Translations under genes and position numbers: made by a program
Notes under the pieces: model-generated
What the model was told of the DNA's origin: nothing
The model's database searches: none
Seen by the model: only the letters and a program-made list of their open reading frames with translations
Shown: positions 23,744 through 35,317 of the stretch, piece by piece
How positions within the stretch are numbered: position 1 is the stretch's first letter
Layout of the letters: the number at the start of each line of letters is the position of its first letter
Assembly: GCA_021234155.1 (NCBI GenBank)
Contig: JAJEKV010000083.1
Location: 3,378,573-3,442,572 of the forward strand
From: Isoetes taiwanensis
Taxonomy: Eukaryota; Streptophyta; Lycopodiopsida; Isoetales; Isoetaceae
Reading direction: 5' to 3'
Length of the DNA stretch: 64,000 bases

Positions 23744-25176
23744 CAAGAAATTTATCGCGGCGGCCAAGGCCGCCGCGAACATTTCTTTAGTTATAACCCT
23801 ATAAAGTTGGCCCGAGTCTAAGTTCTAATCTTGTTAGTAACAGATTTATCATTGTTCCCATTTGCGCAAAAGGCTTTCTTGAACGGATTGAATATATGGG
23901 ACGCGTGTCCTTATCGTAAGAGAGACCAGATAATTTTAAAACCTTGATCAAAATTTAAATGCTACCTGCATGGTACTAAGTAGTTGATCCTCGTTGCACA
24001 AAATATAAATGCTACATGCCATGCATTAGGTTGCAAACTTTATGCCAATACTTAATACTTAACAGAATCTTGTTCTAAAGATCACACATGTCAAGAGGAG
24101 ACTTTTCCTTTAAGTACTCGTAGGTGCATATTTTTCTACGATATAGTATTCGAACGATTTCCTTTCAACCAAGCCTTGCATCAAAATCAAGTGTTAACAT
24201 GTGAGAAGTAACTTAAGAATACCAAGAGTTTCATGTAAAAAACAATGCAATAAGAATGACACGCTCAGTTATTTTATATAATATCTATCACAATACATGT
24301 TATTAGTTTCCAACAAATTCGAATTATCCTCTAATTACAGCTAAGGGTTCATGGAAAAGACGAGATTTCGCCTGACTTAAAAATTCATGTTCTCTTATCT
24401 GGCATCTGTATCTTGAACCTAGAGTACTCTTATTCATATTCCTAAGACCATGATGCCTAAGCTCAACTTAAGATCTGCCTGATGTGGTTGGAAGCTAATG
24501 CTCCAAATATCTTGCCCGAAAAAAATCTTGCAACCAGTGGAACTTGCCAATTCCAGAAACTAATAATGATTCTTTTCCAAATCTCTAAATGAAACTAGAA
24601 CTTGCCAATTCCAGGCAGAAGCAGCAAGTGATTCTGGGCTATGGTTATATCGGTGGATGTTTGCCTATGGGTAGTAAGATCATGACAGCCACCATCCAAC
24701 AAAGGAGAGGAAGATTCCATATTTAAAATGGCAAAGCATCGATGAAAATGCTCTGAGCAATCACGAAAGTGAAGAGAAAATTGATGCAAATAGTGATGCT
24801 CTGGCCTTCACATCTAACTTGTAAGGGAAATATCTCACTAGAATGAGCCATCCCAATGGATCCCGTGACCATGCAAATCTAGCCACAAAGCACACGAAGA
24901 ATACCAGAGATACTGCAGAACTGTGTGGCAGGGTACCAGTGCTTTCTAACTATATTGCCAATATTACACCAATGGCCGCCTGAATAGAAATAAAGTAAAT
25001 TAGTATTAATTAAACCATTCACCTAGATTTTGAAACATGTTATAAATCAAAAGGCAAAACACAGTGTCTTATGCAGACGGGCAAACAAAAATCATTTCAT
25101 GAACCCTTTACCCAAATAAGAAAATGATACATAGATGTCCAGTCATTAAACTTCAGTAAATGCATCCACACTTTAC

Positions 25177-25311
25177 CTTTACAATTTTATGCACCACGCT
25201 ACTAATTGTTTCATCAAAAGTTTTGATGTCCTCTTGTTTGATGCAGTCATAAACTACGCAATAGACAATGTCTGCAACATCTTCCTGGTGAACGTTAAGG
25301 TCCTCCTCAAC
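25177..25311 (-). other. Captured internal exon, unidentified
   Basis: A 135-nt open exon in phase 0 on the minus strand, flanked by an acceptor (TGCAG|GTTGAG) and a donor (AAAG|GTAAAG). It encodes 45 residues beginning VEEDLNVHQEDVADIVYCVV and ending DETISSVVHKIVK. It does not match the part of gamma-COP that I can recall and may come from a second gene. It lies inside the Helitron, in the element's orientation. Confidence 0.5.
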
Positions 25312-26393
25312 CTGCAAAACAATATGATAATACGAGCAATATGGTATCAGAACAATATGAACTGTATCGAAACAAAAATTACCTTGAAACAAGGCAGTCT
25401 GCACCAGCCTATGCATTTTTCATGCAAGATCAAAGCCATCTGTTACCTTATCATAATTGAATATCAATGTCCTAATTATTATGAGTTATTAGCGATGATT
25501 CATGTCCAAATGGTCAATATGGCTGAATATACACCTCATGTTTTCCCAAAGGGTAGTCCCATTCAAAGATTATTACTTAGCTTATAATATCGTTATGTTG
25601 GTTAGTTCCAAGGTAGAGCCTGGTTTTGCACTATCAAACGCATCTGACTTGTCAACATAATCAAGTACAAATGGTAAGACTAGTTTGCAACAATTTTTGT
25701 TGTAATTTCTAGACATAATTAAAAAGTAAACCACGCATATGCTAAACGTATTACTGTCTTCGTCTTCCTTCTTTTTATGATACATTGAAGACGTACTTGT
25801 TAGTCTTGCCTTGCTTGTGAATGTGAACTTGAGATATTTTCATTGCGTATCCGTTCAGCATCATACTGTTGATCTGACTATGCTTCCTCCACCACTTGAA
25901 CCTATTTGATAATTTATTCTATGCATCTAGATTTGAATATGTGCCTGCATCTGAATTTGCTATAGCTCTCCCATGATGTGCAACTCTGTTTCATGATAAA
26001 ATACCATGAGTGACCATAGAGATTCTCCTACTTCCAAAAACATTCACAACTACAAACTATCATAATATATTTGGGAAGGTAAAACAGGATTAATGGCAAG
26101 TGTCTATGTTCATGAAATGAGCATTAGCTAACAGCACCAATGATCTTTACAGGATCAAGTTCCAAATCAGATCTTACAAACACATGACTTAGACTACCTT
26201 TTTTCTAAAATGTTCCCACCAGCTAAACTGCTAGGGCACAACTGGAAAATAATTAAGCCAAGGTAATTGCTGAGAGGGTCTGTCTCCTGTCTGTGTATTT
26301 ACTGCAGTTTCCCTTATGACCTGTGGTGGTGGCAAACTGACTGGTTAAACCCTCTGCAATCACATGGTAGCAGTATGCAGTTTACATCCTTAC

Positions 26394-26898
26394 CTGGCTT
26401 GTGTAACGTATTAGAAGGCATTGCGCCAGTGGGGAATGAATTGTACCTCGTGTAAGACTAGTAACCAACTTGCTTACTGCAAGACGGTCATTTTGGCGTA
26501 TCTGTTTGAGACCACTATAAAGAATTAAATACCACAAAATAAGACGTGTAAATAAGAAAGAGAAAAAGTAACCTGGTGTCAAAGAGCTAAACCATGATAC
26601 TGCACCAGTGAGGACTTCGACTGAACTGCCTCCTGTACCTCATTACTCCATCTTTTTACAATATCTAGATTACTCTGGTCAAGGCCATCCAGTTATTTAA
26701 ATCAGTTCACAAATACGCTGAAAATTTTAACGGAAAAAAAAAAAGAAAGCACAGTACCTTAAGCAGATGAATGCCACTAACAATTGCAGCACTCGAGACA
26801 ACAGGATTTTTGTCAACCACAGCCTGCTTAAGATAGCGCTGCCCTAGAAGTCCACCGTCTGCGATCCTACAGAGCACCCGGATTGCATTTGCACGGTA
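26394..26898 (-). pseudogene. Coatomer gamma subunit (gamma-COP) fragment, three exons
   Basis: Three adjacent exons on the minus strand: 26898-26758 (YRANAIRVLCRIADGGLL..., KQAVVDKNPVVSSAAIVSGI), 26674-26573 (NLDIVKRWSNEVQEAVQS, then SSLVQYHGLAL) and 26501-26394 (IRQNDRLAVSKLVTSLTRG, then SPLAQCLLIRYTSQ). These are consecutive parts of the HEAT-like N-terminal trunk of gamma-COP, a COPI coat subunit in Golgi traffic. All junctions keep GT-AG sites and phase 0. The fragment is dead: a leucine codon in exon 2 is TGA, two residues are missing after GGLL, and the rest of the roughly 880-residue protein is absent. No good acceptor precedes exon 1. It is best explained as Helitron cargo. Confidence 0.88.
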
Positions 26899-27001
26899 AA
26901 GTTATTTTTTTTACTGGTTGGCTGAGCTTTGATTGTGGTAAACTGAAGAGTGAAAAAACCTAATATTGAACAAAAAGTGACGGAATAGAAACGCACCTTA
27001 C

Positions 27002-27223
27002 TCATCTCCGAGATCTCTGAACAAACAAAGTAAGAGAAGCTCTGCTTATATAGTCAGGGAAAAACAGATCCCAAGGATGCTGGCTACGGTCATATCGCCA
27101 CTTAGAGCTTGAAGTCTTAAGATCCGACCACGCGTATTCGAGGAGATAAGGATTCCTCCGAAATGCAAATCCGCCATCGCCAGTTGTGTCGGTGCAGAAA
27201 TTTTCACGACTTTTTTTTCCTTC
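27002..27223 (-). other. Captured coding fragment at the Helitron 5' end, unidentified
   Basis: An open minus-strand frame of 73 codons with strongly protein-like text (DGGFAFRRNPYLLEYAWSDL, KWRYDRSQHPWDLFFPDYIS) to TGA at 27004-27002. It starts about 80 nt from the Helitron 5' end and precedes the gamma-COP exons on the same strand. It has no in-frame ATG near the start. I do not recognise the protein, but the composition is unlike the surrounding AT-rich DNA. Confidence 0.45.
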
Positions 27224-27301
27224 CTATTTTTTCCCCCACTCGGGAATCAATGAGGCATCAAGGCATCGAATCTTGGTGTATATAAATTATATAAGAGTAG
27301 A

Positions 27302-28744
27302 TAGTGCAATGATTTTTTGAGGCGTTTATTTACTATAGTAAAGTCAATGTTAACTAAACAATTGCATTTACAGAATTCAGATTAAAAATATATATTACAA
27401 TGCTCACGAGGGAATGAATGATGCATTTTACTTATATATCTACCTATGAGGTACTTATTATGTCAAATATAATGTAGCTAGTATGTAACCATGTATTTTC
27501 TAGTGTTAATCAAGATCTACAGTAATAGGATAAATATATTTAGAGCTTAGAAAGCTAAGTTAGCTCCAAAGTTATGGTACCAAAACTCAATAAGATTGTA
27601 GCTAGTGATGTCTCTTGATGAATTGTGAAAAAATCGCAAAGTTTATCCATGGCAATCAGTCTTTCGACCAAAGAACGTTTCATGCCTATTCTTGAAGCTT
27701 GTAAAAGAAATTAACTTTTTTACATTACATTTCTCCAATAAGTCTTTTAAATGATTCAAAACATTATGAGAGACGTATATAGAGATTCCTGACGTAGTCT
27801 TATTGAAAAAATACAAACATTTCTACTTATGTTTTACTCCCATGAAACTAGTCTATTTGCTGTTGCTAGAAAGTATTGTAATTTAGGTATAACAAGAGCA
27901 CACATAGTTCATCTTTCATGATAGATTATATTTTTTATGTATGCAAGCCTTTGTTAGCAACACATATTTCCAATTTTATGCTAAAATAACATATTATATG
28001 CAAGATATGAATATAAATAAGCATGGACTAGTTATGATACACAATCAGACAAACTGGATATATGGTAAAATCTCTTTTATCGCTAGCTCTATCTATCATT
28101 GCATTGTCATTTATGTAAAGGTACAATGATTTTTTACCTTTTGTAGCATAATTTTTGAAAGGAAGAGTTGAAATCCACATGGGTTCCGTTTGTTTGTGGT
28201 TTAACATTACCTTTTAACTATGCAATCCCACATAACTAACTAATTTTATAAATAGAGTACACTACACCAATATGGTCTCACTACGGATGTTAAACAATCT
28301 CATATTCAGGGTTGGCTGTTAGAAAGGCTCAACCCCATCAGCCCCCGCCCTGAATTATGGGTGTAACTCCAAGGTTCAAAAATCAAGTTGCTAGAGTGGC
28401 ACGGGCCCGTCAGCTATCAATGTGATCCTCAATGATACCATGATACTGAGGGATCTTTATGAAATTTGGGCCATTCGAAATTCAAGCTAGCAGGGGAAAC
28501 TGATATAATGTTAACATATGCTTCTAGTGCATGTTTGATTTGCTTCTGGAACAAGTGCTCATGGGTAGTTCAATAGAGTGGAACGAAAGATCTTCAAGTC
28601 TCAAAAACCTAACAGGGGTCAACAAAAGATCTTCAAACCTGGTTTGTTTGTCAGCATAACTATGTACTTGTTTTAGTGTTAACAATAAACAACTAAAATA
28701 CATACTAGAAACGTAAGAAAGTTATTCGCTTTTATGTGATCTAA
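27302..28744. other. Non-coding part of unit A
   Basis: Shared almost unchanged with unit B (43971-44597 and 49465-50270). In B it is split by a Helitron. No gene is seen. Confidence 0.5.
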
Positions 28745-29335
28745 GTGATAGGAAACATGACGTTGATTATGTTTGATGAAGGGATTGAATGTAACATAGA
28801 AGTTCAGCAGGGTTGCCTCTTGTCTCCTAAAATATTTGGGATGTACATAGATGCCATAATGGAATTTATAAGAAGTAAAGGGAGGGATTTATATGCACCA
28901 GAATTGAGGAGGACCAAAGTACCAAACATATTATATGCAGATGATCTGATCATGATGATAACAAATAGGAATGAACTAGACTGCATGCTTGGCATATTAG
29001 AAGAATTTTGTACAAGAACAGGGATAACAACGAATCTAGAAAAATAAAGATTGTCAATTTTGGAAAAACTGGCAAAGATAAGATAAGATAAGATAAGATA
29101 AGATAAGATAAGATAAGATAAGATAAGATAAGATAAGATAAGATAAGATAAGATAAGATGAAGAGGTAGTCAAGTACTTAGGGCAACCAATGGATAAAGT
29201 AGAGGAATACAAATATCTGGGTTACAAGTCGGGAAATTAAGAGCACATGAAAGTAAGGTTTGGAAGAAAGATGGCACATGGCAACACAAAATTACTATGG
29301 GATGCAATTGGTATGTCTGAGGCGAGGGATAGGTT
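28745..29335 (+). pseudogene. LINE reverse-transcriptase fragment, copy A
   Basis: The frame at 28745-29047 encodes the RT palm: VQQGCLLSPKIFGMYIDAIM, then VPNILYADDLIMMITNRNEL with an intact YADD box, then LGILEEFCTRTGITTNLEK. Beyond the stop, the thumb text continues in pieces (IVNFGKTGKD, EYKYLGY, VRFGRKMAHGNTKLL) to about 29335. It is a different LINE lineage from the element at 11635. Only a short 3' part of the polymerase is present, and an AGATA microsatellite has expanded within it. Confidence 0.82.
29076..29160. repeat. AGATA microsatellite, 17 units
   Basis: Sixteen AGATA units followed by AGATG. The matching site in unit B (50716-50740) has only five units in total, so the array changed length after the duplication. 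Confidence 0.95.
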
Positions 29336-29462
29336 CCAGACGTCATTTAAATCTAAAATTCCTGATGTATAAAGTTAAGAAATACGTATTTTTTTGAAAA
29401 AAACATATTTTACGTATTTTTAAGTCGTCGGCCAGAAAAAAAAAATCACTAGGCGAAACATA

Positions 29463-29690
29463 AAGAATCGCGTACGCAAAAATAGCGTCACGGTGGCGCA
29501 AATTTAAATTTCATTTTCTCGTATGCGGTACGCAAAACTCCCATGGTTTTGCACACGCGGTTTCTTTAGTTTCGCGTACGCGAAAAAATTTTCTCGTACG
29601 CGAAACTGAACAAACCGCTACGCAAAAATCTTTATATGTTTGCAACGCAATTTTTTCAGTTTTTGCGCCGCAAAGAAGGTATCTTCTGTG
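29463..29690. other. CpG-rich cluster of CGTACGC motifs, copy A
   Basis: Within about 220 bp of otherwise AT-rich DNA, the motif CGTACGC or close variants (CGGTACGC, CGCTACGC) followed by A-rich runs occurs at least six times in both orientations, including two full GCGTACGC palindromes. The block is preserved in unit B at 51045-51250. No open frame, terminal repeat or known regulatory element explains it. Confidence 0.7.
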
Positions 29691-29960
29691 CCAAACCTCC
29701 CAATTTGCCCCTCAAAAATTTTTTTTTTGTTTTTCTTAGTTTTCAAGCAAAAAAATAGTTGTTGCTTTTTGTTAGCTAGGTCTAGGCAAGGTCCTCAATT
29801 AGGTCCTCGCCTATTGCCCGCCTATCCAAGGGGCGTGATGTGGTGCCTTGTTCTATGGACTGAGCTTGACCTATTTCAGGAAAAAAAAAAAGAACAATAA
29901 GACCACAAACAAAAGAAAAAGAATAACACAAAGAAAAAAAAAACTTTTGTTGCCCTCCCT

Positions 29961-30270
29961 GGGATCATACCTTCAGGAGATTATGGACATGCGAGATCAG
30001 CTATGTCCTCGGGCACACACTTGACATGTATATATACATTGATGTATACTTGTACAGTTTGACAGCATTCTTATTACTGCCACGGTTTTGCCCTCGAAAA
30101 CCCTTCGGGGCGGGGGTTTTTTAACCCGGACAGTAATAAGTTTGCTGCGCTCCTTGTGGGTCCCATAGGCCGATTGGCCTCAGTGGACGATAAAACATCA
30201 TTCTCATTCTCATTCTCATTCTCATTCTCATTCTCATTCTCATTCTCATTCTCATTCTCATTCTCATTCT
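29961..30270 (+). mobile_element. 310-bp retroposon-like insertion ending in a CATTCT array
   Basis: Absent from unit B, where the flanks are joined (51544/51545). The insert ends in twelve CATTCT units (30199-30270), a microsatellite tail of the type seen on some LINEs and SINEs. It contains an inverted repeat (CTTATTACTG near 30069 and CAGTAATAAG near 30130). Its terminal 50 bp (GTCCCATAGGCCGATTGG, then CAGTGGACGATAAAACATC) resembles the 3' end of the retroposon at 40579-42092. No target duplication is visible. Confidence 0.6.
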
Positions 30271-30959
30271 TATCAAAGGACAACTATAATGCCAATTAGG
30301 GTTTCGTGTTGCCAAGAGCATAGGCAGTGTCCCTTGCCTGGTATTGCCGCAGTTATTTGCGCCATGCCGAGGGTGGGTGGCATTGCCGTAGTTTAAGGCA
30401 GTTAGGATCTACCCTTCTTTGAGAAGTATAGCCCTCGCCTGATGCCATTGTTGGCTTTTGCCACGCAGTGTCGAAAGGTCATAGAAGGTTACAAGGATGT
30501 CTTACTAATGTATATCCTAGTTCCTGATGGTGGTGTTGATGAAAGTCCGACACCAATATAGGGATTGGCGTATGCTTTAGTAAGTATTCGATTAGTCATG
30601 TCTTATGGAAAAGCGCGACCGGGGTCAAGTGTAATGCATTTGAACTTGCTAGCCTCCAAGTGGGAGCATTCTATCAGTGGCTGGGCTAGATCATAAATCG
30701 TGTTTTGGTCATTTCACGTGTTCCCCCATCCTTGCACGTAGTTATCAACCAATCAAAGTCATTTAGTAGTAGTAGGATAGGATGTTAGGGTCCTGATGTA
30801 GTGGCTTAAAACTTAGCATTGTTATAGTCAAAGTGAGTTGATTTATGTTGTTGCTAAGCACTAAATTGGAGGTTTTATTTTTGCTTGACCTATAGGTGTT
30901 GTTGCTGTCATCTGAGTACTGTCGTGGATGAAGAAAGAAGCCCACCAACGCCCTCATCT

Positions 30960-32235
30960 TGTTAAGAAAGAGTTGGCACAAACAATAAGAGCCAAACGTC
31001 CTGGTGAGATGGATAGGGAGTGGGAAGCTCGTAGAAGAGCGGATGCTTAGACAACCTGGTTTGCAAAAGTAGATTCGTCGCATATAATAAACAAGTTCAA
31101 AATATGTTCTTTAGCTCGTGGTGAACTGTACGTCCATGGCCCTTAACAACCTGGCCCTCAAGTTTTAGTGTTGAGATTAGATCTCAGCCATTGGTTGCAA
31201 TGGTGTTACCCACCAATAACACATTAAAAATGCATAAACACCTAGTTTGTTATGCCAAATGGCCATAAACACCCAGCTTGTTATGAAAACCACCATAACA
31301 TCACTACAAAACCACTATAAAACTCTCGGGCCCAGGTTGTTAAGGCGGATAACACCCTAGAACTTGGGTGTTATGCCCTACTATAACAAACTTGGGCCTC
31401 GTTTCAAACTTGAAGTTATGCAATTTGATGTCTTTTTTATTGAAGTCTATTCATTAGGGGGCACTAGAATTTACGGTATTAAATGAAATGTCCTAGTAGG
31501 CTTTTATGTTTTGTAAAGGCGAGAAGTGGTCGGTGAGCCATAGCGGCAGCAAGCCCACTGCCGAGCCTTTTACCTCGCTCCTTATATGATATAAAATCGC
31601 ACAAGTGCATTTTATAAAATGTATAATAGACTTTTGTCAAAACTACATGCATGTGTAGTAGTATTAATTTTATATGATTTATAATAGACAAAGAATTGGT
31701 TCTGGTTCATATGGGACGGTGCATAAATACAATATTTTGGGTTCTAGTTTATTAAGGATGAACCATATTGCGTAAAGTTTCAGAACAATAATTTTCAACC
31801 AGGTATAGATCCTAATAAGCTAGTGGAAGCTATGTTGAAAAACATGAGGAAGTCTGGGATGTAGGTTAGGCATGGATGTATAATACGCAACATTGGTAGC
31901 CGGTGCAGGGCTTAATTTTTCCTTTTTGGAATGGAGGTTCTTTGGCAAGCTTTTTTACAAGTCATGAGTGCAATGCTTTTGCTGAGCTTGCGTTTAAAAA
32001 GTTAGGAGTTGTTCCCAGAGTTGAGACCGATTTGATGCGCCTTGAGGAGCGCAGAAGGAAAGAGTTATTTGTTGCCTCCAGGGTTGGGGACTTGGCTATG
32101 TCATTCTGCAGCGGCCTGCGAAAACTTCATCAAGAAAGGTATTTGCATATGGACTTGCATCCGGGCAATGTGCTACTCCATTTTGAGTATGGAAAGGAGA
32201 AGGGATGCATTGATCCTCATGCATTTAATTAGTTT
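30960..32235 (+). pseudogene. Protein kinase gene fragment, copy A (disrupted)
   Basis: Eukaryotic protein-kinase domain in pieces. The N-lobe has the glycine loop RIGSGSYGT and strand YCVKF (31690-31790, matching B). The hinge-like PFWNGGSLASFF, then RKELFVASRVGDLAMSF and the catalytic loop YLHMDLHPGNVLLHF follow at 31903-32232. The HRD motif reads HMD. The domain stops at CIDPHAFN before any DFG motif. A 593-bp insertion splits the segment ahead of the glycine loop, a stop interrupts the N-lobe at 31861-31863, and frames shift. Unit B carries the same gene with different lesions, so the ancestor was already decaying or decayed in parallel. Confidence 0.75.
31092..31684. mobile_element. 593-bp insertion unique to unit A, class unknown
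   Basis: Unit B reads ...ATAATAAA|TAGACAAAG without this segment. The insert begins CAAGTTCAAAATATG and ends GATTTATAA. The A/T junction and the left CAAG recall the minus-strand 3' end of the Helitron at 23744, but the other end is TTATAAATC on the minus strand rather than TC, and there is no good hairpin. It contains imperfect internal repeats around GTTATG and TAACAC. Confidence 0.5.
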
Positions 32236-32271
32236 GCAAAAACTTGTCAAAGAACATTTCGTTAATTTCTA

Positions 32272-33366
32272 CAAGAAACTTATCACGGCGGCCAAGGCCG
32301 CCGCGAACGTTTCTCTTCCCCAACTCGTCTATACATGGTAGAATATGCAGAAGTTGAACCTGCATTTTTTTGCCTTGTGTTCAGTGCCCGCATGATAGAA
32401 GGATATTGACCATAACGACTCGTTACCAAAGATGTTTTGTATTAAATCAAAAGAATCTAAGTTCTAAACATACAAAAATTGAACTGTGTTTGAGCATGGA
32501 GAATTCTAACCTCCGTAGTTGCCAATATATCTATGCAAAATGGTTATTCAAAATGCATACGAATAAAACATGACCCATTAACCCAATAGCTTTCCATATG
32601 GTAAGAACGAATTTATGATATGCATCATGGAGATGGTTCTTCATGCAATATTATCCAGCACGATTATTTGCTCTACTCAATGTATAATCCTTTGAAAATT
32701 AGATACCCTGCACAGATAGACATCTGGTAGGTTTTAAAGGAAAACTTTTGCATCTAGTGATAATCTTGAAATGGAAAATGGCATCTATTCTGTATAAATG
32801 CTTTTTTCCTACCATTTTATTTTACATCTTTAACTAAAAAGATTTTAGTTAAAGATTTTAGCTAGCTATTGTACGATTTTGTAAACTGGAAATAAATGTT
32901 AGGTTTATGTTTCAAAGTTGAGCGGTTTTAGCCGTTTGAACATATGTTACCAAACCAATAAATGGAAGCATGAATCATTCTCTTAATCATTTTTGTGTTG
33001 AGGCTTTGCTTTGAGGAGTGGTGTAAAGTTGAGTGCCTTAATAATACACCATTTTCTTCTTTCTCAATCTTACTTTGAAAAGCATTTGGAACATCTCTTT
33101 CCCACAATTTTTTTCCCATGTTTTATTCTTAAAGTATTGGCTGAATGATCAGAGAAATAACTGAAAAGAGTCTTTGGATGATCCGCAAGGGCAGCAAAAG
33201 GCAAAGTCGTGGGAGTCCTGTGGACTTCGCAAAAGGCAGTCCTGTGGGAGTCCCGTGGAATAGACAATCCATTCTTTATATTTTGTTCCGGAATTGCCAT
33301 TTGTTATTTTGCCCCAAGCCCATCTTCGCCGAGCCCCCTATGCCTTCCCTCCATATTATAAAGATT
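32272..33366 (-). mobile_element. Possible small Helitron in the kinase remnant, copy A
   Basis: At 32272 the plus strand reads TTTCTA|CAAGAAACTTATC and then a 22-bp palindrome (one mismatch) at 32284-32305. This matches the 3' terminal 45 bp of the Helitron at 23744, including the A/T-type junction. Going right, the first plausible 5' end (minus strand A|TCTTTATAATATGG) is at 33366. No empty site exists in the window, because unit B carries the same insertion, so the 5' end is a guess. Confidence 0.35.
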
Positions 33367-34570
33367 GAGGTCAAATTGTAATTACATATGCACCAAGTAG
33401 TTATGTGGAAATTTTGAAATTGCCTTTTCCTTACCCTTCATCGTACAATTATCAACCTCCCATCACATGGAATGGTATCACAACTAAAATCTACTTATTT
33501 AAAATAGTGTTGGCCTATCATAGTCAAGAAGCTTATAGCTCACTCGTGTTGATGCAGCTTGTACAAAAAAAGTGTTTGTTGCAACAGCTTTATGATATAT
33601 TAGAATTTATAGAGCAAGGTGAACCGTTAATGCAATTTCTGGCGTGCTTCAGCAATTTGATTTCGTTAACTAGTTAATGTAGTTTTTAGCATGCTTCACG
33701 TTAACTTTTCGTTAACTATTTACCACGCTGACTATTTCATTATCTGTTTACCACACTGGCTATGAAAATGTTGAATGGCTTGATTGTTGGAAAGTTGTGA
33801 TGTACTGATCAATTAACCTGGTTTGCTAGAATGTAACATTGTATTAACTTGCGCAGCTATAATGACATTGCAAAATGGACAGAAATTGAGCTCAACATTG
33901 TTATAAATTTGAAGGCATATCAATTTGAACTATCTTTATATGTGAGATTTTGGCATGAGTAAAGAGCGTGAGAATTGAGATCCAGATCTCAAAATATTTG
34001 GGCCTTGTTTTCATTTAAAATATAACTGAAGTCTGCAAAAGCATCTTCTATTAACGATCCTTCAAAGTTACAATTTGTATGCGGCCAAATTAACAGAGCA
34101 TATTGAGCTTTTCCATAGGGGCTGATTGTTCTAAGAAAGATGTAACCATTTAAGGATCATTCAGTTGAAGCATCAAACCCCTCATCATATTGAGGATATT
34201 TGATAACCTCCTTTACAGGTCATCAACAGTTAAATGAGACAAACTTGCAGTTAAATAAGACAAACTCGCGCTTGATTCCATTTTGTAACTTGGACATATG
34301 CCATCTCATGATTATTGAGTTCAGAGCATGTTGCATGTTAAGAGGCTGGGAATTGGGACAAATGGATTTATTAAGCACTTGTAAATTGTCACTGGGCAAG
34401 TACAATTTTTACTGATATAACAACCGCCTCTTTTCTAAATGGTTACTTGTATAGGTCCATACTGTATCAGAAATGGAATAATCATATGAAACCTGCAGCA
34501 TGATAAAAAAACCATTAATCCCATGGGTGCAAAACCATGTAAACTAAAACTAAGCTGGGTTCATTAGAGT
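33367..34570. other. Non-coding part of unit A
   Basis: Shared with unit B (54015-55260). A 90-codon frame at 33405-33677 is present in both copies (54087-54359) but has no recognisable motif. No gene is called. Confidence 0.4.
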
Positions 34571-34622
34571 CTTCAAAAGGGCTCCATCTCTCCAGTGTTC
34601 GTACTAATTACAATGCCACTTC

Positions 34623-35317
34623 TCAAAAGACCTGCAAGTAGAATGAAATACGAAACATCATAAATTCGAAATCTTTGTCACCTACTTAAGTTTCAAGCTA
34701 TACTCACCCTTATCAAATGCATCAGTACACCCATTTGAGAAACACCTGCAGAACAATAATGTCGCATAGGAAGAAAAACCAGATGTTCCAATATTTGCGA
34801 AATTGAAATTGTGTAGGTAGGTAGGTAGCAGCTAGAGATTGTTAACCTGCGGCAGAAGCAAAAACCCTGGGGCCTCTTTGGGCTATGGAATAGAGATGAC
34901 ATAATTGCAGAAACCATTTTACCTGAAGCTCTAGCCAGTTGGCTCATGTTCGTGCCTATTTGGGCTCTAGCATCTGCAAGCAAGCAACCAAAGAAATTAC
35001 GTTATGAACCTTCTAAGAAACACCAAAGGAAATCGAACCCCAAAATCCTAAAATTCCTTATATTTCCGTTTGGACACAAGAATCAACACCACATATTCAT
35101 CTAGTTCTCAAATCTGGCAAATCCTCCATCTCGCAGACAGAGCCAAGCTCTGTTGCATAAGAGAAAACCTAGAAAAAGCGAGTTATGTTTCTAAGAATCG
35201 AAAGCAAAAGGGCAAACCTGGTGTGCCGGATGAAAACTGTTGATGCGTAACTCCTCGTTTGAAGCCGTGAATGAATAATGGAAGGCAGAGGAGGAGAATC
35301 ATTCCAGTCTCCAGCAT
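34623..35317 (-). CDS. Candidate small spliced gene, copy A
   Basis: Four exons can be placed on the minus strand with canonical sites: 35317-35218 (MLETGMILLLCLPLFIHG..., a signal-peptide-like start), 34973-34923 (ARAQIGTNMSQLARAS), 34745-34708 (VSQMGVLMHLIR) and a short last exon from 34631 with TGA at 34625-34623. The phases join cleanly to give about 65 residues. The downstream last-exon sequence also contains an alternative open frame (GLLRSGIVISTNTGEMEPF) that would need a one-base shift, so the annotated end may reflect a frameshift. I do not recognise the protein. The counterpart in B lacks one T in exon 1 and loses frame. Confidence 0.35.

Larger units (their letters stand above)
23744..27301 (-). 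mobile_element. Helitron carrying gamma-COP exons
   Basis: A 3558-bp insertion absent from the matching site in unit B (43970/43971), which reads ...AAAGGCTA|TAGTGCAATG. The element is inserted exactly between that A and T with no target duplication. Read on the minus strand, its 5' end is A|TCTACTCTTATATAA. Its 3' end is a perfect hairpin (two 10-nt arms CGCGGCGGCC and complement, AA loop, at 23756-23777), then 12 nt, then CTTG|T. A/T insertion, 5' TC and a GC-rich hairpin about 11 nt from the 3' end are the Helitron hallmarks. CTTG departs from the usual CTRR. No Rep/helicase is seen, so it is non-autonomous. Its cargo is coding fragments on the same strand. Confidence 0.8.

Noticed and set aside
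23744-23790. CTACAAGAAA read as a CACTA transposon terminal repeat
   Set aside because: The empty site in unit B shows no 3-bp target duplication, the other end lacks the matching inverted repeat, and the A/T site, TC end and hairpin fit a Helitron better.
29076-29160. Regular 5-bp repeats considered as a CRISPR-like array
   Set aside because: There are no spacers, the unit is 5 bp, and the genome is eukaryotic. It is a microsatellite.
30074-30321. Open frames encoding long EN or MR repeats
   Set aside because: They are translations of the CATTCT microsatellite at the end of a retroposon, not proteins.
32042-32341. Kinase reading extended through KKLITAAKAAANVSLP
   Set aside because: This frame differs from the frame of the catalytic loop, and the DNA matches a Helitron 3' end found elsewhere outside any kinase.
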